NCBI GenBank assembly: GCA_963738575.1
Contig: CAVTWY010000002.1
Span: 1,588,504-1,652,503 of the forward strand
Reading direction: 5' to 3'
DNA from: CAVTWY01 sp963738575
Lineage (GTDB): Bacteria; Pseudomonadota; Gammaproteobacteria; Burkholderiales; Burkholderiaceae_C
Length of the DNA: 64,000 bases
Within the stretch, counting starts at the first letter, position 1. Each line of letters starts with the position of its first letter. The notes beneath the pieces were generated by a model. The model saw only the letters and a list, made by a program, of their open reading frames with translations. It searched no databases and was not told where the DNA came from. Made by a program: the position numbers and the translations under genes. Of the stretch, positions 43,264-52,149 are shown in pieces.

Positions 43264-44184
43264 CTATTTGGCAACGCCTTTGAGGAAGCGTGCAGGGTCC
43301 TGAGGCACACCATCCAGCAGCACTTCAAAGTGCAAGTGAGGGCCCGTCGAGCGACCTGAGTTGCCAACCTGCGCAATATTTTGACCCCGCTTGACCACAT
43401 CGCCTGTGCGCACCATGACCTTGGACGCGTGGGCATAACGCGTCACCAAGTTGTTGCCATGGTCGATTTCAACCAAGTTGCCGTAGGACGCGCTGGGTTC
43501 GGTTGAGATCACCACCCCGCCTGCTGCAGCAAAGATGGGAACACCGACCTCGGCGGGAAAATCCAAGCCTGAATGCAACGCCGCGCGGCCCGAAAACGGA
43601 TCGGAGCGAAACCCAAAGCCCGATCCGATCTGGCCGTTGACGGGAGCCATGCTGGGCATCATCAGTTGCGACAATCGCCCTTCAAGCAACCGTGATTCAA
43701 CCAAGGTCAGCACGTCAGTCTGCAAGTCAGCCGCCTCGTCCAAACCGTCGACGGCTTTGTTTAACGTGTCCAGTGAAGGTGACGTTAGTGGCACGAACGG
43801 GCCTCCCTGCCCTCCGCGGACGGCTTTGCCTCCGGGGCGCAGCTCATTGGGCTTGACGCCCGCCTGGCCTGCAATGCGTTCACTCACGGTCTCGAGCTTG
43901 ACCAGTTTGGCCTGCATTTCGCCCACTTTTTTGGCCATGGCGTCGAGGTTGTCACGCATGAAGCGGTCGCGTTGGGCAAATTCGCCTTGCACCAGCGGTC
44001 TGACAATGGTTCCGACAATAGGCCAGTTCTCGCGCGTGGCCTTCAAGAACACAAAGCTGTAAACGGCCCCGGAGAGCAGCAACAGCACGGCCATCAACAT
44101 CGCCAGCCCCACCCCCAACTGCCAACGGTTGAAGTGCAGTACCTGCGTCTTTGCGGCATGGCTGTGGGTGATCAAAACTTGCAT
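43264..44184 (-). CDS. M23 family metallopeptidase
   Basis: 306 residues. A cytoplasmic start is followed by one membrane helix (about 25-50), a periplasmic coiled-coil region (LDAMAKKVGEMQAKLVKLE), then a LytM/M23 domain. Zinc ligands are visible in HSGLDFPAEVG and in HLHFEVL near the C-terminus. Such proteins are murein endopeptidases or amidase activators in the periplasm. It lies upstream of secA, and the dciA-like gene diverges from it with only 18 bases between starts, so the promoters must overlap. Confidence 0.87.
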   Translation of the reverse strand: MQVLITHSHAAKTQVLHFNRWQLGVGLAMLMAVLLLLSGAVYSFVFLKATRENWPIVGTIVRPLVQGEFAQRDRFMRDNLDAMAKKVGEMQAKLVKLETVSERIAGQAGVKPNELRPGGKAVRGGQGGPFVPLTSPSLDTLNKAVDGLDEAADLQTDVLTLVESRLLEGRLSQLMMPSMAPVNGQIGSGFGFRSDPFSGRAALHSGLDFPAEVGVPIFAAAGGVVISTEPSASYGNLVEIDHGNNLVTRYAHASKVMVRTGDVVKRGQNIAQVGNSGRSTGPHLHFEVLLDGVPQDPARFLKGVAK

Positions 44185-44202
44185 GTGTCTAAACTCCGTG
44201 AC

Positions 44203-44544
44203 ATGGCATCTCAGCCGTTCAGGCCCAAATCCAACCCAACAGCACCTTCTGTGCCATTGCCCATGAGCGTGCACGACGCCATGCTCGGCAACGATGCCCT
44301 GCGCTCGTTGACGCAACGATTGCAACAGTCCCAAACGCGGCTCAAGCTCGTGCATGACGCGCTGCCCGAATCCCTACGCCCTCACGTCAAGTCGGGCGGA
44401 CTTGACCATGAGGCTTGGACCTTGCTGGCCGATTCAGCCGCCATGGGGGCCAAGCTTCGTCAGTTGGTTCCAACCTTTGATGCCGCCATCGTTGCGGCTG
44501 GCATGAAGCCCGTTCTGATTCGAATCCGTGTGCAACAACGCTGA
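44203..44544 (+). CDS. DciA-like (DUF721) protein
   Basis: 113-residue protein with the DUF721-like core: DALRSLTQRLQQSQTRLKLVHDALPESLRPHV, given as residues about 28-59, followed by SGGLDHEAWTLLADSAAMGAKLRQL-type strands. DciA proteins load the replicative helicase in bacteria lacking DnaC. This short form next to an M23 peptidase and secA is a conserved arrangement in betaproteobacteria. Start ATG at 44203. The helicase role is inferred from family and context. Confidence 0.65.
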   Translation: MASQPFRPKSNPTAPSVPLPMSVHDAMLGNDALRSLTQRLQQSQTRLKLVHDALPESLRPHVKSGGLDHEAWTLLADSAAMGAKLRQLVPTFDAAIVAAGMKPVLIRIRVQQR

Positions 44545-44575
44545 ACACCAGCGACTTGGGTCAACCCGCGATCGA

Positions 44576-44651
44576 TGGTGCCGACTATCCGAATCGAACG
44601 GATGACCTACCGCTTACAAGGCGGTTGCTCTACCAACTGAGCTAAGTCGGC
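44576..44651 (-). tRNA. tRNA-Thr(UGU)
   Basis: 76-nt tRNA on the minus strand. The acceptor GCCGACT/AGTCGGC pairs perfectly. The anticodon stem ACCGC/GCGGT encloses the loop CTTGTAA with anticodon TGT. The T-loop TTCGATT and encoded CCA are present. It lies between the dciA-like gene and sspB. Confidence 0.95.
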
Positions 44652-44733
44652 TCAAACGTCATTTTAGTGACCAAGTACTGACTTGCGGTGCCCCTGGCGT
44701 GCAAAGCGCACGCAACGCGTCCGAAGCGCCCGC

Positions 44734-45312
44734 TCACTTGACGCGTTTTAGCGCCGGTCTGCCTGGGCCAGAAGGCTCAGGCGGGGGTGGATCAGCGCCG
44801 TCGTTGACTGACGAGGGCATGAGGGTCGTCTCGGGTGTGGCCAAACGCAAGGTCGGCGCCACGCGTTCGGGCGCACCCTTGGGCGCCGGTGTGTTGGGCC
44901 GCGGCGTCACCGCAACACCCGTCAATGCGCCTGGGCTCGGCGCCATTCCGGGCGTGGGTATTGGCAAAGGTGTCGGCGAAGGTGTCGGAAAAGCCATCCC
45001 TTGCCCGTTTTCGCGGGCGTAAATGGCGATGACATGGTCGACAGGAACCACAATCTCTCGCGCCACCCCACCAAACCGCGCCCGAAACTCAATCACCTCA
45101 TTTCCCAGCTTCAGACCCTGCGTGGCATCAAAACCGACGTTCAAGACAATTTCACCGTTCTTCACGTACTCAACAGGCACCTGCACATTGCCGTCCACGT
45201 GCACCGCCAAATAGGGTGTAAAGCCGTTGTCGGTGCACCATTCGTGCAAGGCGCGAATAAGGTAAGGACGGGTGGCTGCGCCTTGTGCGTCGGGTGGGGA
45301 TGGCAGGGTCAT
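44734..45312 (-). CDS. sspB: ClpXP protease specificity-enhancing factor SspB
   Basis: 192 residues. The SspB fold occupies the first 115 (RPYLIRALHEWCTDNGFTPY; LNVGFDATQGLKLGNEVIEF; VPVDHVIAIYARENGQGM). A long Pro/Thr-rich linker follows, and the protein ends PGRPALKRVK, which resembles the short ClpX-binding tail of SspB proteins. It delivers ssrA-tagged proteins to ClpXP. Downstream of sspA on the same strand, the conserved pair. Confidence 0.92.
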   Translation of the reverse strand: MTLPSPPDAQGAATRPYLIRALHEWCTDNGFTPYLAVHVDGNVQVPVEYVKNGEIVLNVGFDATQGLKLGNEVIEFRARFGGVAREIVVPVDHVIAIYARENGQGMAFPTPSPTPLPIPTPGMAPSPGALTGVAVTPRPNTPAPKGAPERVAPTLRLATPETTLMPSSVNDGADPPPPEPSGPGRPALKRVK

Positions 45313-45376
45313 GGATGGGCAGCGCGCGCACCGTTGTTCATCAGGGCCTTCGCAGGCAAGGTACGGCGCGACCGCC

Positions 45377-45988
45377 TTACTTGCGCATCACCTTCTCGGA
45401 CGGCGTCAGCGCCTCAATGTACGCGGGGCGCGAAAAAATGCGCTCGGCGTACTTCAACAGGGGCACGGCATTTTTGGACATGTCAATGCCGTAGTAATCC
45501 AACCGCCAGAGCAACGGGGCAATGGCAACGTCGAGCATCGAAAAGTCGTCGCCCAACATGTACTTGTTCTTTAAAAAGATCGGAGCCAACTGTGTCAAGC
45601 GATCACGGATTTGGGCACGCGCACGCTCCAAATGCTTGTCGGTCGCCTTTTGACCCCGGTTCTCTAGCGTGTTGACGTGGGCAAACAGCTCTTTCTCAAA
45701 ATTGAGCAAAAACAAGCGAACTCGCGCCCGGGCCACGGGGTCACCGGGCATCAACTGGGGATGCGGGAACCGCTCATCGATGTACTCGTTGATGATGTTC
45801 GACTCGTACAAGATCAGGTCACGCTCAACCAGGATCGGCACCTCGTTGTACGGGTTCATCAGGGCGATGTCTTCAGGCTTGGCAAAGAGATCAACGTCGC
45901 GAATCTCGAAGTCCATGCCCTTTTCAAACAAAACAAAGCGGCAGCGGTGCGAATAAGGGCAGGTTGTGCCCGAGTACAGGACCATCAT
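45377..45988 (-). CDS. sspA: Stringent starvation protein A (GST-like)
   Basis: 203-residue protein with a thioredoxin-like N-terminal domain (YSGTTCPYSHRCRFVLFEKGM; NPYNEVPILVERDLILYESNIINEYIDERFP spans about 45-75) and an all-helical GST C-terminal domain. SspA binds RNA polymerase and alters transcription under starvation and acid stress. The order petA-petB-petC-sspA-sspB is a conserved betaproteobacterial block. Confidence 0.92.
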   Translation of the reverse strand: MMVLYSGTTCPYSHRCRFVLFEKGMDFEIRDVDLFAKPEDIALMNPYNEVPILVERDLILYESNIINEYIDERFPHPQLMPGDPVARARVRLFLLNFEKELFAHVNTLENRGQKATDKHLERARAQIRDRLTQLAPIFLKNKYMLGDDFSMLDVAIAPLLWRLDYYGIDMSKNAVPLLKYAERIFSRPAYIEALTPSEKVMRK

Positions 45989-46082
45989 GGCTTGTGGCTC
46001 TTCCCAATCGGAGGTCTAAGAACAAAAACGGAACGATGCGCTGGCTTGTGGCCTGCGCGTCGATGCCCGCGAGGATAGAAAA

Positions 46083-46844
46083 CTACTTGATGTCTTTCCA
46101 GTACGCTGCGTTGAGTCGCCACGCAATCACGGCAAAAATGGCCAGGCCAAGCAACACCCAGATGCCCGTGCGCACCCGCGATTTTTGTTCGGGCTCGGCC
46201 ATCCAAGTCATGTACGCAACCAAGTCACCCATCTGGCTGTCAAACTCGCGTGGCGAAAGGTTGCCCGGCTTGACCTGTTCCCACCCTTTAAAAACCTGGA
46301 TCGACTCCCCGTGCGCCATGGTTTTGTCAAACATGGGGCGCCGCTCGCCCTGCATCTCCCACATCACATGGGGCATGGCGACACTGGGATAAGCCAAGTT
46401 ATTCCAACCCGTGGGTTTGGAGCTGTCCCGATAGTAACTGCGCAGGTACGTGTAGAGGTAATCAGAGCCACTGCCCTGCGTGGCGCTGGCCCGCGAGCGC
46501 GCCACGAGTGTCAAATCGGGCGGGGCCGCACCAAACCAAGCTTTGCCACTGGCGACATCCAGATTGGCCTTCATGGTGTCGCCCACCTTGTCTGCATTGA
46601 ACATCAAGTTTTGCTTGATTTGTTCGTCAGACAACCCAATGCCCTGCAAGCGGTTGTAGCGAACGAACGAGGCCGAATGGCAGTTGAGGCAATGATTGAC
46701 GAACAGCTTGGCGCCGTTTTGCAACGACGCGTTGTCGGTCAATTTCTCGGTCGGGAACGTGTCCCAGGCAACCCCACCACCTGCAGCCTGCACAGCGCCC
46801 GACAGGCTCAAGGCCATGCACAAGGTAAAAAGGATTTTCTTCAT
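46083..46844 (-). CDS. petC: Cytochrome c1 of the bc1 complex
   Basis: 253 residues. A signal peptide (ILFTLCMALSLSGAVQA) precedes the heme c site CLNCHS near residue 50. The axial Met region follows around YPSVAMPHVMWEMQGER. A single C-terminal anchor helix (TGIWVLLGLAIFAVIAWRL) holds it in the inner membrane. It accepts electrons from the Rieske protein and passes them to soluble cytochrome c. Last gene of petABC. ATGs at 46844, 46850 and 46871 are all in frame; the first gives the best signal. Confidence 0.93.
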   Translation of the reverse strand: MKKILFTLCMALSLSGAVQAAGGGVAWDTFPTEKLTDNASLQNGAKLFVNHCLNCHSASFVRYNRLQGIGLSDEQIKQNLMFNADKVGDTMKANLDVASGKAWFGAAPPDLTLVARSRASATQGSGSDYLYTYLRSYYRDSSKPTGWNNLAYPSVAMPHVMWEMQGERRPMFDKTMAHGESIQVFKGWEQVKPGNLSPREFDSQMGDLVAYMTWMAEPEQKSRVRTGIWVLLGLAIFAVIAWRLNAAYWKDIK

Positions 46845-46867
46845 GATCATGGTCTGACGCAAAAACA

Positions 46868-48289
46868 TCAATGGGGCTGGAAAACCACGCGATCGGGCAC
46901 CGTTTTAAACGTTCCCCAACGGCTCCACAGCGGCATCAACAAAAAGAAGCCGAAGTAGAAAATGGTGCCAACTTGCGAAATCAGCGTGCCTGCGTCTGAC
47001 ACCGGTTGAATACCGAGGTAGCCCAAGATAAAAAAGACGACCACAAACACCGCATAGAGCCACTTGTGCCAATCGGGCCGGTAGCGTATGGACTTGTTGG
47101 GGCTGTAATCCAACCAGGGCAAGGCAAACAAAATGATCACGGCACCGCCCATGATCACGACGCCCCAAAATTTAGCGTCGAACGTTTTGAGCGCAACGAT
47201 ACCCATCACGGCGATCACTGCAATGGCGATCTTCAAGAACCCTTTGAAGCCACCAAAAAACACCATGCCGGCGGCACCAAGCCCCGCCAACACCGCCATC
47301 ACATTGACCATCGGGTCGGTGGTGGCACGCAGCATCGAATAAAAGGGCGTGAAGTACCAAACGGGTGCAATGTGCGCCGGTGTCTTCAGCGGGTCAGCTG
47401 GTATGAAGTTGTTGTATTCGAGGAAGTAGCCACCCAGCTCGGGCGCCAAGAAAACGATGGCAAAAAAGATGAGGCAAAACACCGCCACCGACATGATGTC
47501 GTGCACCGTGTAGTAGGGGTGAAACGGGATGCCGTCGAGGGGGCGGCCCTGCGCGTCTTTGTTGGCCTTGATCTCGATGCCGTCGGGGTTGTTGGACCCC
47601 ACTTCGTGCAGCGCAATGATGTGCGCCGCAACCAAACCAATCAACACCAGTGGCACTGCGATCACGTGGAACGCAAAGAATCGGTTCAAGGTGGCATCGC
47701 CCACCACGTAGTCGCCGCGGATCAGCAGGGCCAGGTCGGGCCCCACGAAGGGCACAGCAGCAAACAGGTTGACGATCACCTGCGCGCCCCAGTAAGACAT
47801 TTGGCCCCACGGCAGCAGGTAGCCAAAAAACGCCTCGGCCATCAGGCACAAGAAAATCAAGCAGCCAAACACCCACACCAACTCGCGCGGCTTGCGGTAA
47901 CTGCCGTACATCAAACCGCGGAACATGTGCAGGTACACCACCACAAAAAACGCACTGGCGCCCGTGGAGTGCATGTAGCGGATAAACCAGCCCCCGGGCA
48001 CGTCACGCATGATGTATTCAACACTGGCAAACGCCACTGGAATGCCTTGCGCGTTGAGTGACGCGTCGGGCTTGTAATGCATCACCAAAAATACGCCGGT
48101 GACGATTTGCATCACAAGAATCAGCAACGACAAGGCACCAAAAACGTACCAAATGTTGAGGTTCTTGGACGCGTAGTACTCGGACATGTGCTCTTTGAAG
48201 AGCTTGGTCGCGGGGAAGCGGTTGTCGACCCACGTCATTGCCTTCTCGGCGACCGGCGCGGAGGCAGGTGCTACTTTGAAATCAGCCAT
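46868..48289 (-). CDS. petB: Cytochrome b of the bc1 complex
   Basis: 473 residues with eight or more membrane helices. Heme b ligand histidines lie in FIRYMHSTGASAFFVVVYLHMFRG-type helix B and in FFAFHVIAVPLVLIGLVAAHI of helix D. The Qo-site PDWH-type motif reads DPLKTPAHIAPVWYFTPFY. A C-terminal extension carries two more helices. It holds the quinol oxidation and reduction sites. 58 bases separate it from petA. Confidence 0.95.
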   Translation of the reverse strand: MADFKVAPASAPVAEKAMTWVDNRFPATKLFKEHMSEYYASKNLNIWYVFGALSLLILVMQIVTGVFLVMHYKPDASLNAQGIPVAFASVEYIMRDVPGGWFIRYMHSTGASAFFVVVYLHMFRGLMYGSYRKPRELVWVFGCLIFLCLMAEAFFGYLLPWGQMSYWGAQVIVNLFAAVPFVGPDLALLIRGDYVVGDATLNRFFAFHVIAVPLVLIGLVAAHIIALHEVGSNNPDGIEIKANKDAQGRPLDGIPFHPYYTVHDIMSVAVFCLIFFAIVFLAPELGGYFLEYNNFIPADPLKTPAHIAPVWYFTPFYSMLRATTDPMVNVMAVLAGLGAAGMVFFGGFKGFLKIAIAVIAVMGIVALKTFDAKFWGVVIMGGAVIILFALPWLDYSPNKSIRYRPDWHKWLYAVFVVVFFILGYLGIQPVSDAGTLISQVGTIFYFGFFLLMPLWSRWGTFKTVPDRVVFQPH

Positions 48290-48347
48290 GTTTTTTCTCG
48301 TTTGAAGGGAGGGCGGCGCGCCGATGAAGCATCACGCTTGGGGGCCG

Positions 48348-48998
48348 TTAGGCACGCTTGGTCTCGCCAATCAGAATTTTGGTATCTGTCAGGTAAAAGT
48401 GCGGCGGCACTTCGAGGTTGTCGGGGGCGGGCTTGTTCTTGAACACACGGCCTGCCATGTCAAACGTGGAGCCATGGCAAGGGCAGAAAAACCCACCCTC
48501 CCAATTGGCAGGCAACGAGGGCTGCGCACCGGTTTGAAACTTCTCGGTGGGTGAGCACCCCAGGTGCGAGCAAATGCCCACGGTGACCAACACTTCTGGC
48601 TTGATGGATCGCCACTGGTTGCGGCAGCTCTCCATGGGCGTGACTTCGCTTGGTTTTCTGGCTGACTTGGGGTCGGCCACGTCGGCCTCAGTCTTTTTGA
48701 GTGACGCCAACTGCTCTGCGGTGCGGCGCACCACCCAAACGGGCTTGCCACGCCACTCAACCGTCATCATTTGGCCAGGCTTGAGGTCGCTGATGTCGAC
48801 CTCGACCGGCGCGCCAGCGGCTTTGGCTCGCTCCGATGGCGTAAAGGACGCAACAAATGGAATGGCCGCACCCGCAGCACCCAAGGCGCCCGTGCCACAT
48901 GCGATGGTGATCCAGGTGCGTCGGCCGGCATCGGCCCCGGACCTGCGTGCATCGGCGATGGCCACGGATTTGTCTGATTCAGGCTTGCTCATAGTCAA
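48348..48998 (-). CDS. petA: Rieske iron-sulfur subunit of the bc1 complex
   Basis: 216 residues. An N-terminal twin-arginine-type segment (AGRRTWITIACGTGALGAAG) matches export through the Tat system encoded at 55-57 kb. The [2Fe-2S] ligands are in CSHLGCSPTEKF and FFCPCHGSTFD near residues 145-170. It moves electrons from quinol to cytochrome c1. First gene of petABC, divergent from mscL. Confidence 0.94.
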   Translation of the reverse strand: MTMSKPESDKSVAIADARRSGADAGRRTWITIACGTGALGAAGAAIPFVASFTPSERAKAAGAPVEVDISDLKPGQMMTVEWRGKPVWVVRRTAEQLASLKKTEADVADPKSARKPSEVTPMESCRNQWRSIKPEVLVTVGICSHLGCSPTEKFQTGAQPSLPANWEGGFFCPCHGSTFDMAGRVFKNKPAPDNLEVPPHFYLTDTKILIGETKRA

Positions 48999-49172
48999 TC
49001 GGCGTCATGCTTCCCTAGTTAGCCTTCGATTCTAGCCGACGTGTCAAGCGTTTTCCCGTGTTGCATTCGGGCGAACCCTCACATTGACAAGGGTCAAAGT
49101 ATGCGCATACTGCGCCCGGCTCGGGAGCATCTTGGCTTTCGATTCTGCGAACAAAAGACGAGGAGATATCAA

Positions 49173-49577
49173 ATGGGTTTCATGACCGAATTTAAAGAGT
49201 TTGCTGTTAAAGGCAACGTGATGGATCTGGCAGTGGGTGTGATCATTGGTGGCGCTTTCGGCAAGATCGTCGACTCCCTTGTCGGCGACATCATCATGCC
49301 CATCGTCGGCAAGATTTTTGGTGGATTGGATTTCAACAACTACTTTTTGCAACTCTCGGGTGCGGCGGCCACCAACTTGGTGGATGCCAAAAAAGCGGGC
49401 GCCGTGCTCGCCTATGGCAGCTTCATCACCATTGCGCTCAACTTCCTGATCCTTGCTTTCATCATCTTCATGCTGGTTAAACAGATGAACCGCTTGAAGA
49501 AAGACACCCCGGCTGCGCCTCCTGCCGAAGAAGTCGTGCTGCTGCGCGAAATTCGTGACGGACTGAAGTCTCGTTGA
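49173..49577 (+). CDS. mscL: Large-conductance mechanosensitive channel
   Basis: 134-residue MscL. The short amphipathic start MTEFKEFAVKGNVMDLAVGV leads into pore helix TM1 (VIIGGAFGKIVDSLVGDIIMP, given as residues about 22-42). A periplasmic loop, TM2 (ITIALNFLILAFIIFMLVKQ) and a C-terminal bundle follow. It opens under strong hypo-osmotic shock to save the cell. GAGGAGA ahead of the ATG at 49173 fixes the start. Divergent from petA. Confidence 0.96.
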   Translation: MGFMTEFKEFAVKGNVMDLAVGVIIGGAFGKIVDSLVGDIIMPIVGKIFGGLDFNNYFLQLSGAAATNLVDAKKAGAVLAYGSFITIALNFLILAFIIFMLVKQMNRLKKDTPAAPPAEEVVLLREIRDGLKSR

Positions 49578-49596
49578 GTTTCCTCAGACGTCTGCT

Positions 49597-49710
49597 TGCA
49601 AACACCGTGGTTTGCAGGCGACGCTGAATGGCTGGGCCACCAGTTGGTGGCACCATTCAGACACGCAAACGCCGCAGGTGTGCGCAAGCGCCCTGCGGCG
49701 CCGTCGTTTT
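49597..49710 (+). terminator. Three successive hairpins after mscL
   Basis: Three perfect inverted repeats stand in line in the mscL-DUF1631 gap. The first is TGCAAAC/GTTTGCA at 49597-49616. The second is CTGAATGG/CCATTCAG at 49624-49660, with an inner GCCACC/GGTGGC. The third is CGCCGCAGG/CCTGCGGCG at 49670-49700, followed by TCGTTTTGG. The third has the form of a rho-independent terminator. The stack ends 12 bases before the next start codon, so it may also shape translation of that gene. Confidence 0.55.
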
Positions 49711-49721
49711 GGTACTGACCC

Positions 49722-52145
49722 ATGGCCCTATCCCCCCAACGCCAAGATGCTGTTCTGCAAGACGCGCTTCAACGCTTGAAGTTCGCGTTCCGCGACGCCA
49801 TTGACAAAACGCTGGACGACTTGGCCCCCAGCGCGCCGACACCCCCAACTGGAGCGTCGCGCGAGGACGCCACCGCCGGTCATCACGAGCTCAGCCGCAA
49901 GCAATCAGGCTTGGTCATGGCCTTCAACGAGAGCGTTGATGACGCGGTGGCCACCGAGTTGCGGCGCAGGCGCGCCGCCACCGCTGCGGCGGCGCCAAAA
50001 ACCGCCATCAGCGACTGGCAAACCTTGAGCCTCGTGGACGACCGCGAGTTGGATTTGCAGGTTAAAGCCGACGCGATGGGCAACGTGTTGCGACAAATGT
50101 GCGACGCCAACATCAGCAAGCTGGATGGCTACGTGATGGCAGCCTTGCCCGCCAGCGACCGACCCGAGTCCGACCGCAATCCGCTGCGCCCCGAGTTGAT
50201 GGCCAAGGCCGTGGTCTTTTCGGTCGACTCGATCTGCAAGGATGCATCGATTGCTGCCATTTTGGTCAGCTTTTTGGAAGATGCCCTGCTGCAGCGCATG
50301 CCGGCGGTCTACCAAGGCGTTGTTGAAGCATTTCAAGCAGCTGGCGTGCAACCTGCTTCGATGTCGGTGCGTCAAGTGCGCGGGCCGGGTACCGAATTTG
50401 GTGGCTTCGCCGACTCCTCGTCAAAGGTGGCAGACAAAACGCTGGCACCAGCGGCTTCCAATGCAGGGGGTGCAGGTAGCCATTCGACCCATGCAGCAAG
50501 CGGTGGCGCGGTGGCTGGTGCGGGCAACAGCGCAGGTGGCCAAGGCGCCGCTGTCGCTGCGCCGCGAGGCACGGTGATGGGGCAAGTGGACCAAGACGTG
50601 ATGGCGCTGATTCGCCGGCTGGCCGTTTCGGGGCCGGCGGGCGGCGTGGTTGACCAGCACGCCAACGACTTGGATGCAAGGGTCAGCGGCCCGGGCGGCA
50701 TGGTGACATCCGTGGGGTCGTTGGGCCTGCCCAACATCATTGCCGCGCACCGAGAAGAGTTGCGGAGCGCCACCACCAGCGCGCTCGATCACATGGTGAT
50801 CGATGTCGTAGGCAGCTTGTTCGATCAAATTTTGTCCGATGCCAAAGTACCGCCTCAGATGGCGCGACACCTGGCGCGGCTGCAATTGCCCGTCTTGCGC
50901 GCTGCGCTGGGCGACAAGACTTTCTTCTCGTCGCGCAAACACCCGGTGCGCAGGTTTGTCAATCGCATCGCTTCGCTCGCGGTTGCGTTTGATGACTTCA
51001 CAGAAGACTCGGCCCAAGAGTTTTTACGCCTGGTGCGAGAGCTTGTTGATGAGATCGTGGCCGGCGACTTCGACCAGATCGAGCCCTACGAGGAAAAACT
51101 CGATCGCATGGAGACGTTCATTGCTGCACACGTGCAGCGTGAACTCGAGGCCAACCACCAAGCAGGCTCGATGCTCAACCAGCGCGAGGTTGACCTGCTG
51201 CAGCACCAACGCTACACGCAGCAAATGCACGGTGCCCTGGCTGCGGTGCCGATGGATGATTTCTTGAGAAATTTCTTGACGCAAGTTTGGTCGCAAGCCA
51301 TCGTGCATTCGCATCGCGTGCATGGCGAAGAAGCCGACATCACGCAGCGCATGCGCGCGGTGGGTCGAGAGTTGGTGCTGAGCGTGCAGTCCAAAGCCAC
51401 ACCCCTTGATCGCAAGAACTTTTTGCTTCGATTGCCCCACTTGATGAAAGACTTGAACGAGGGCTTGGCCATGATCGGATGGCCTGAAAAAGCCAAGAAA
51501 GCCTTTCTCGGAGATTTGCTGCCCGCCCACTCCGATTCGCTCAAAGGTGCCAAGTCCTCCACGCAACTGGACTTCAATTTGCTCGCAAGGCAAATGGACA
51601 AGATCATGGCGTTGCAAGTTCCAAAACCGGGCGAAGGCCCGGTGCACGGCACGCCCATGCCGCCCGTCGAAGATGTGATTGCACCCGTCTTCACCGACGA
51701 AGAACTGCGGCGCGTGGGCCTGCTGCAAGAGGGTGCGGTTGACTGGGACGGTGCCGTTGACATCGATTTGTCTGCCGAGCCCGATGTGGCCGAGGCCGAC
51801 CTCAACATCCAAGGCTTGCCCACCTCCACCGACCCCATTGAGCCGATGCAAGGGGCTTCGCTGGCGGACAACGTGCAAATCGGTTTCACCTACCGGATGA
51901 ACTTTGAGCGCGCTTGGCACAAAGTTCGCCTGTCGCACATCAGCCCGGGCCGCACGTTTTTTGTCTTCACGCGAGGCAAAGAAAACAGCGAGGCCATCTC
52001 GATGACGTCACGCATGCTGCATCGGCTGTGCGACACCGGGCGCTTGCGTGCCTACGAAAACGCATACCTACTCGAGCGTGCCACGGCGAGGGCACGCAAA
52101 CAGTTGGCCGGCCTCAACACACGCTCAGGTGCATCGCTGATGTAG
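49722..52145 (+). CDS. DUF1631 family protein
   Basis: 807-residue protein of the DUF1631 family, known mainly from Burkholderiales and pseudomonads and without an assigned function. It is mostly helical and soluble, with no signal peptide or membrane helix. A low-complexity Ala/Gly/Ser-rich linker lies around residues 235-290. The C-terminal 100 residues (GFTYRMNFERAWHKVRLSHI and FFVFTRGKENSEAISMTSRML) look like a small beta-rich domain. It stands alone between mscL and the convergent pdxA, whose stop is 4 bases away. Confidence 0.75.
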   Translation: MALSPQRQDAVLQDALQRLKFAFRDAIDKTLDDLAPSAPTPPTGASREDATAGHHELSRKQSGLVMAFNESVDDAVATELRRRRAATAAAAPKTAISDWQTLSLVDDRELDLQVKADAMGNVLRQMCDANISKLDGYVMAALPASDRPESDRNPLRPELMAKAVVFSVDSICKDASIAAILVSFLEDALLQRMPAVYQGVVEAFQAAGVQPASMSVRQVRGPGTEFGGFADSSSKVADKTLAPAASNAGGAGSHSTHAASGGAVAGAGNSAGGQGAAVAAPRGTVMGQVDQDVMALIRRLAVSGPAGGVVDQHANDLDARVSGPGGMVTSVGSLGLPNIIAAHREELRSATTSALDHMVIDVVGSLFDQILSDAKVPPQMARHLARLQLPVLRAALGDKTFFSSRKHPVRRFVNRIASLAVAFDDFTEDSAQEFLRLVRELVDEIVAGDFDQIEPYEEKLDRMETFIAAHVQRELEANHQAGSMLNQREVDLLQHQRYTQQMHGALAAVPMDDFLRNFLTQVWSQAIVHSHRVHGEEADITQRMRAVGRELVLSVQSKATPLDRKNFLLRLPHLMKDLNEGLAMIGWPEKAKKAFLGDLLPAHSDSLKGAKSSTQLDFNLLARQMDKIMALQVPKPGEGPVHGTPMPPVEDVIAPVFTDEELRRVGLLQEGAVDWDGAVDIDLSAEPDVAEADLNIQGLPTSTDPIEPMQGASLADNVQIGFTYRMNFERAWHKVRLSHISPGRTFFVFTRGKENSEAISMTSRMLHRLCDTGRLRAYENAYLLERATARARKQLAGLNTRSGASLM

Positions 52146-52149
52146 CCCC

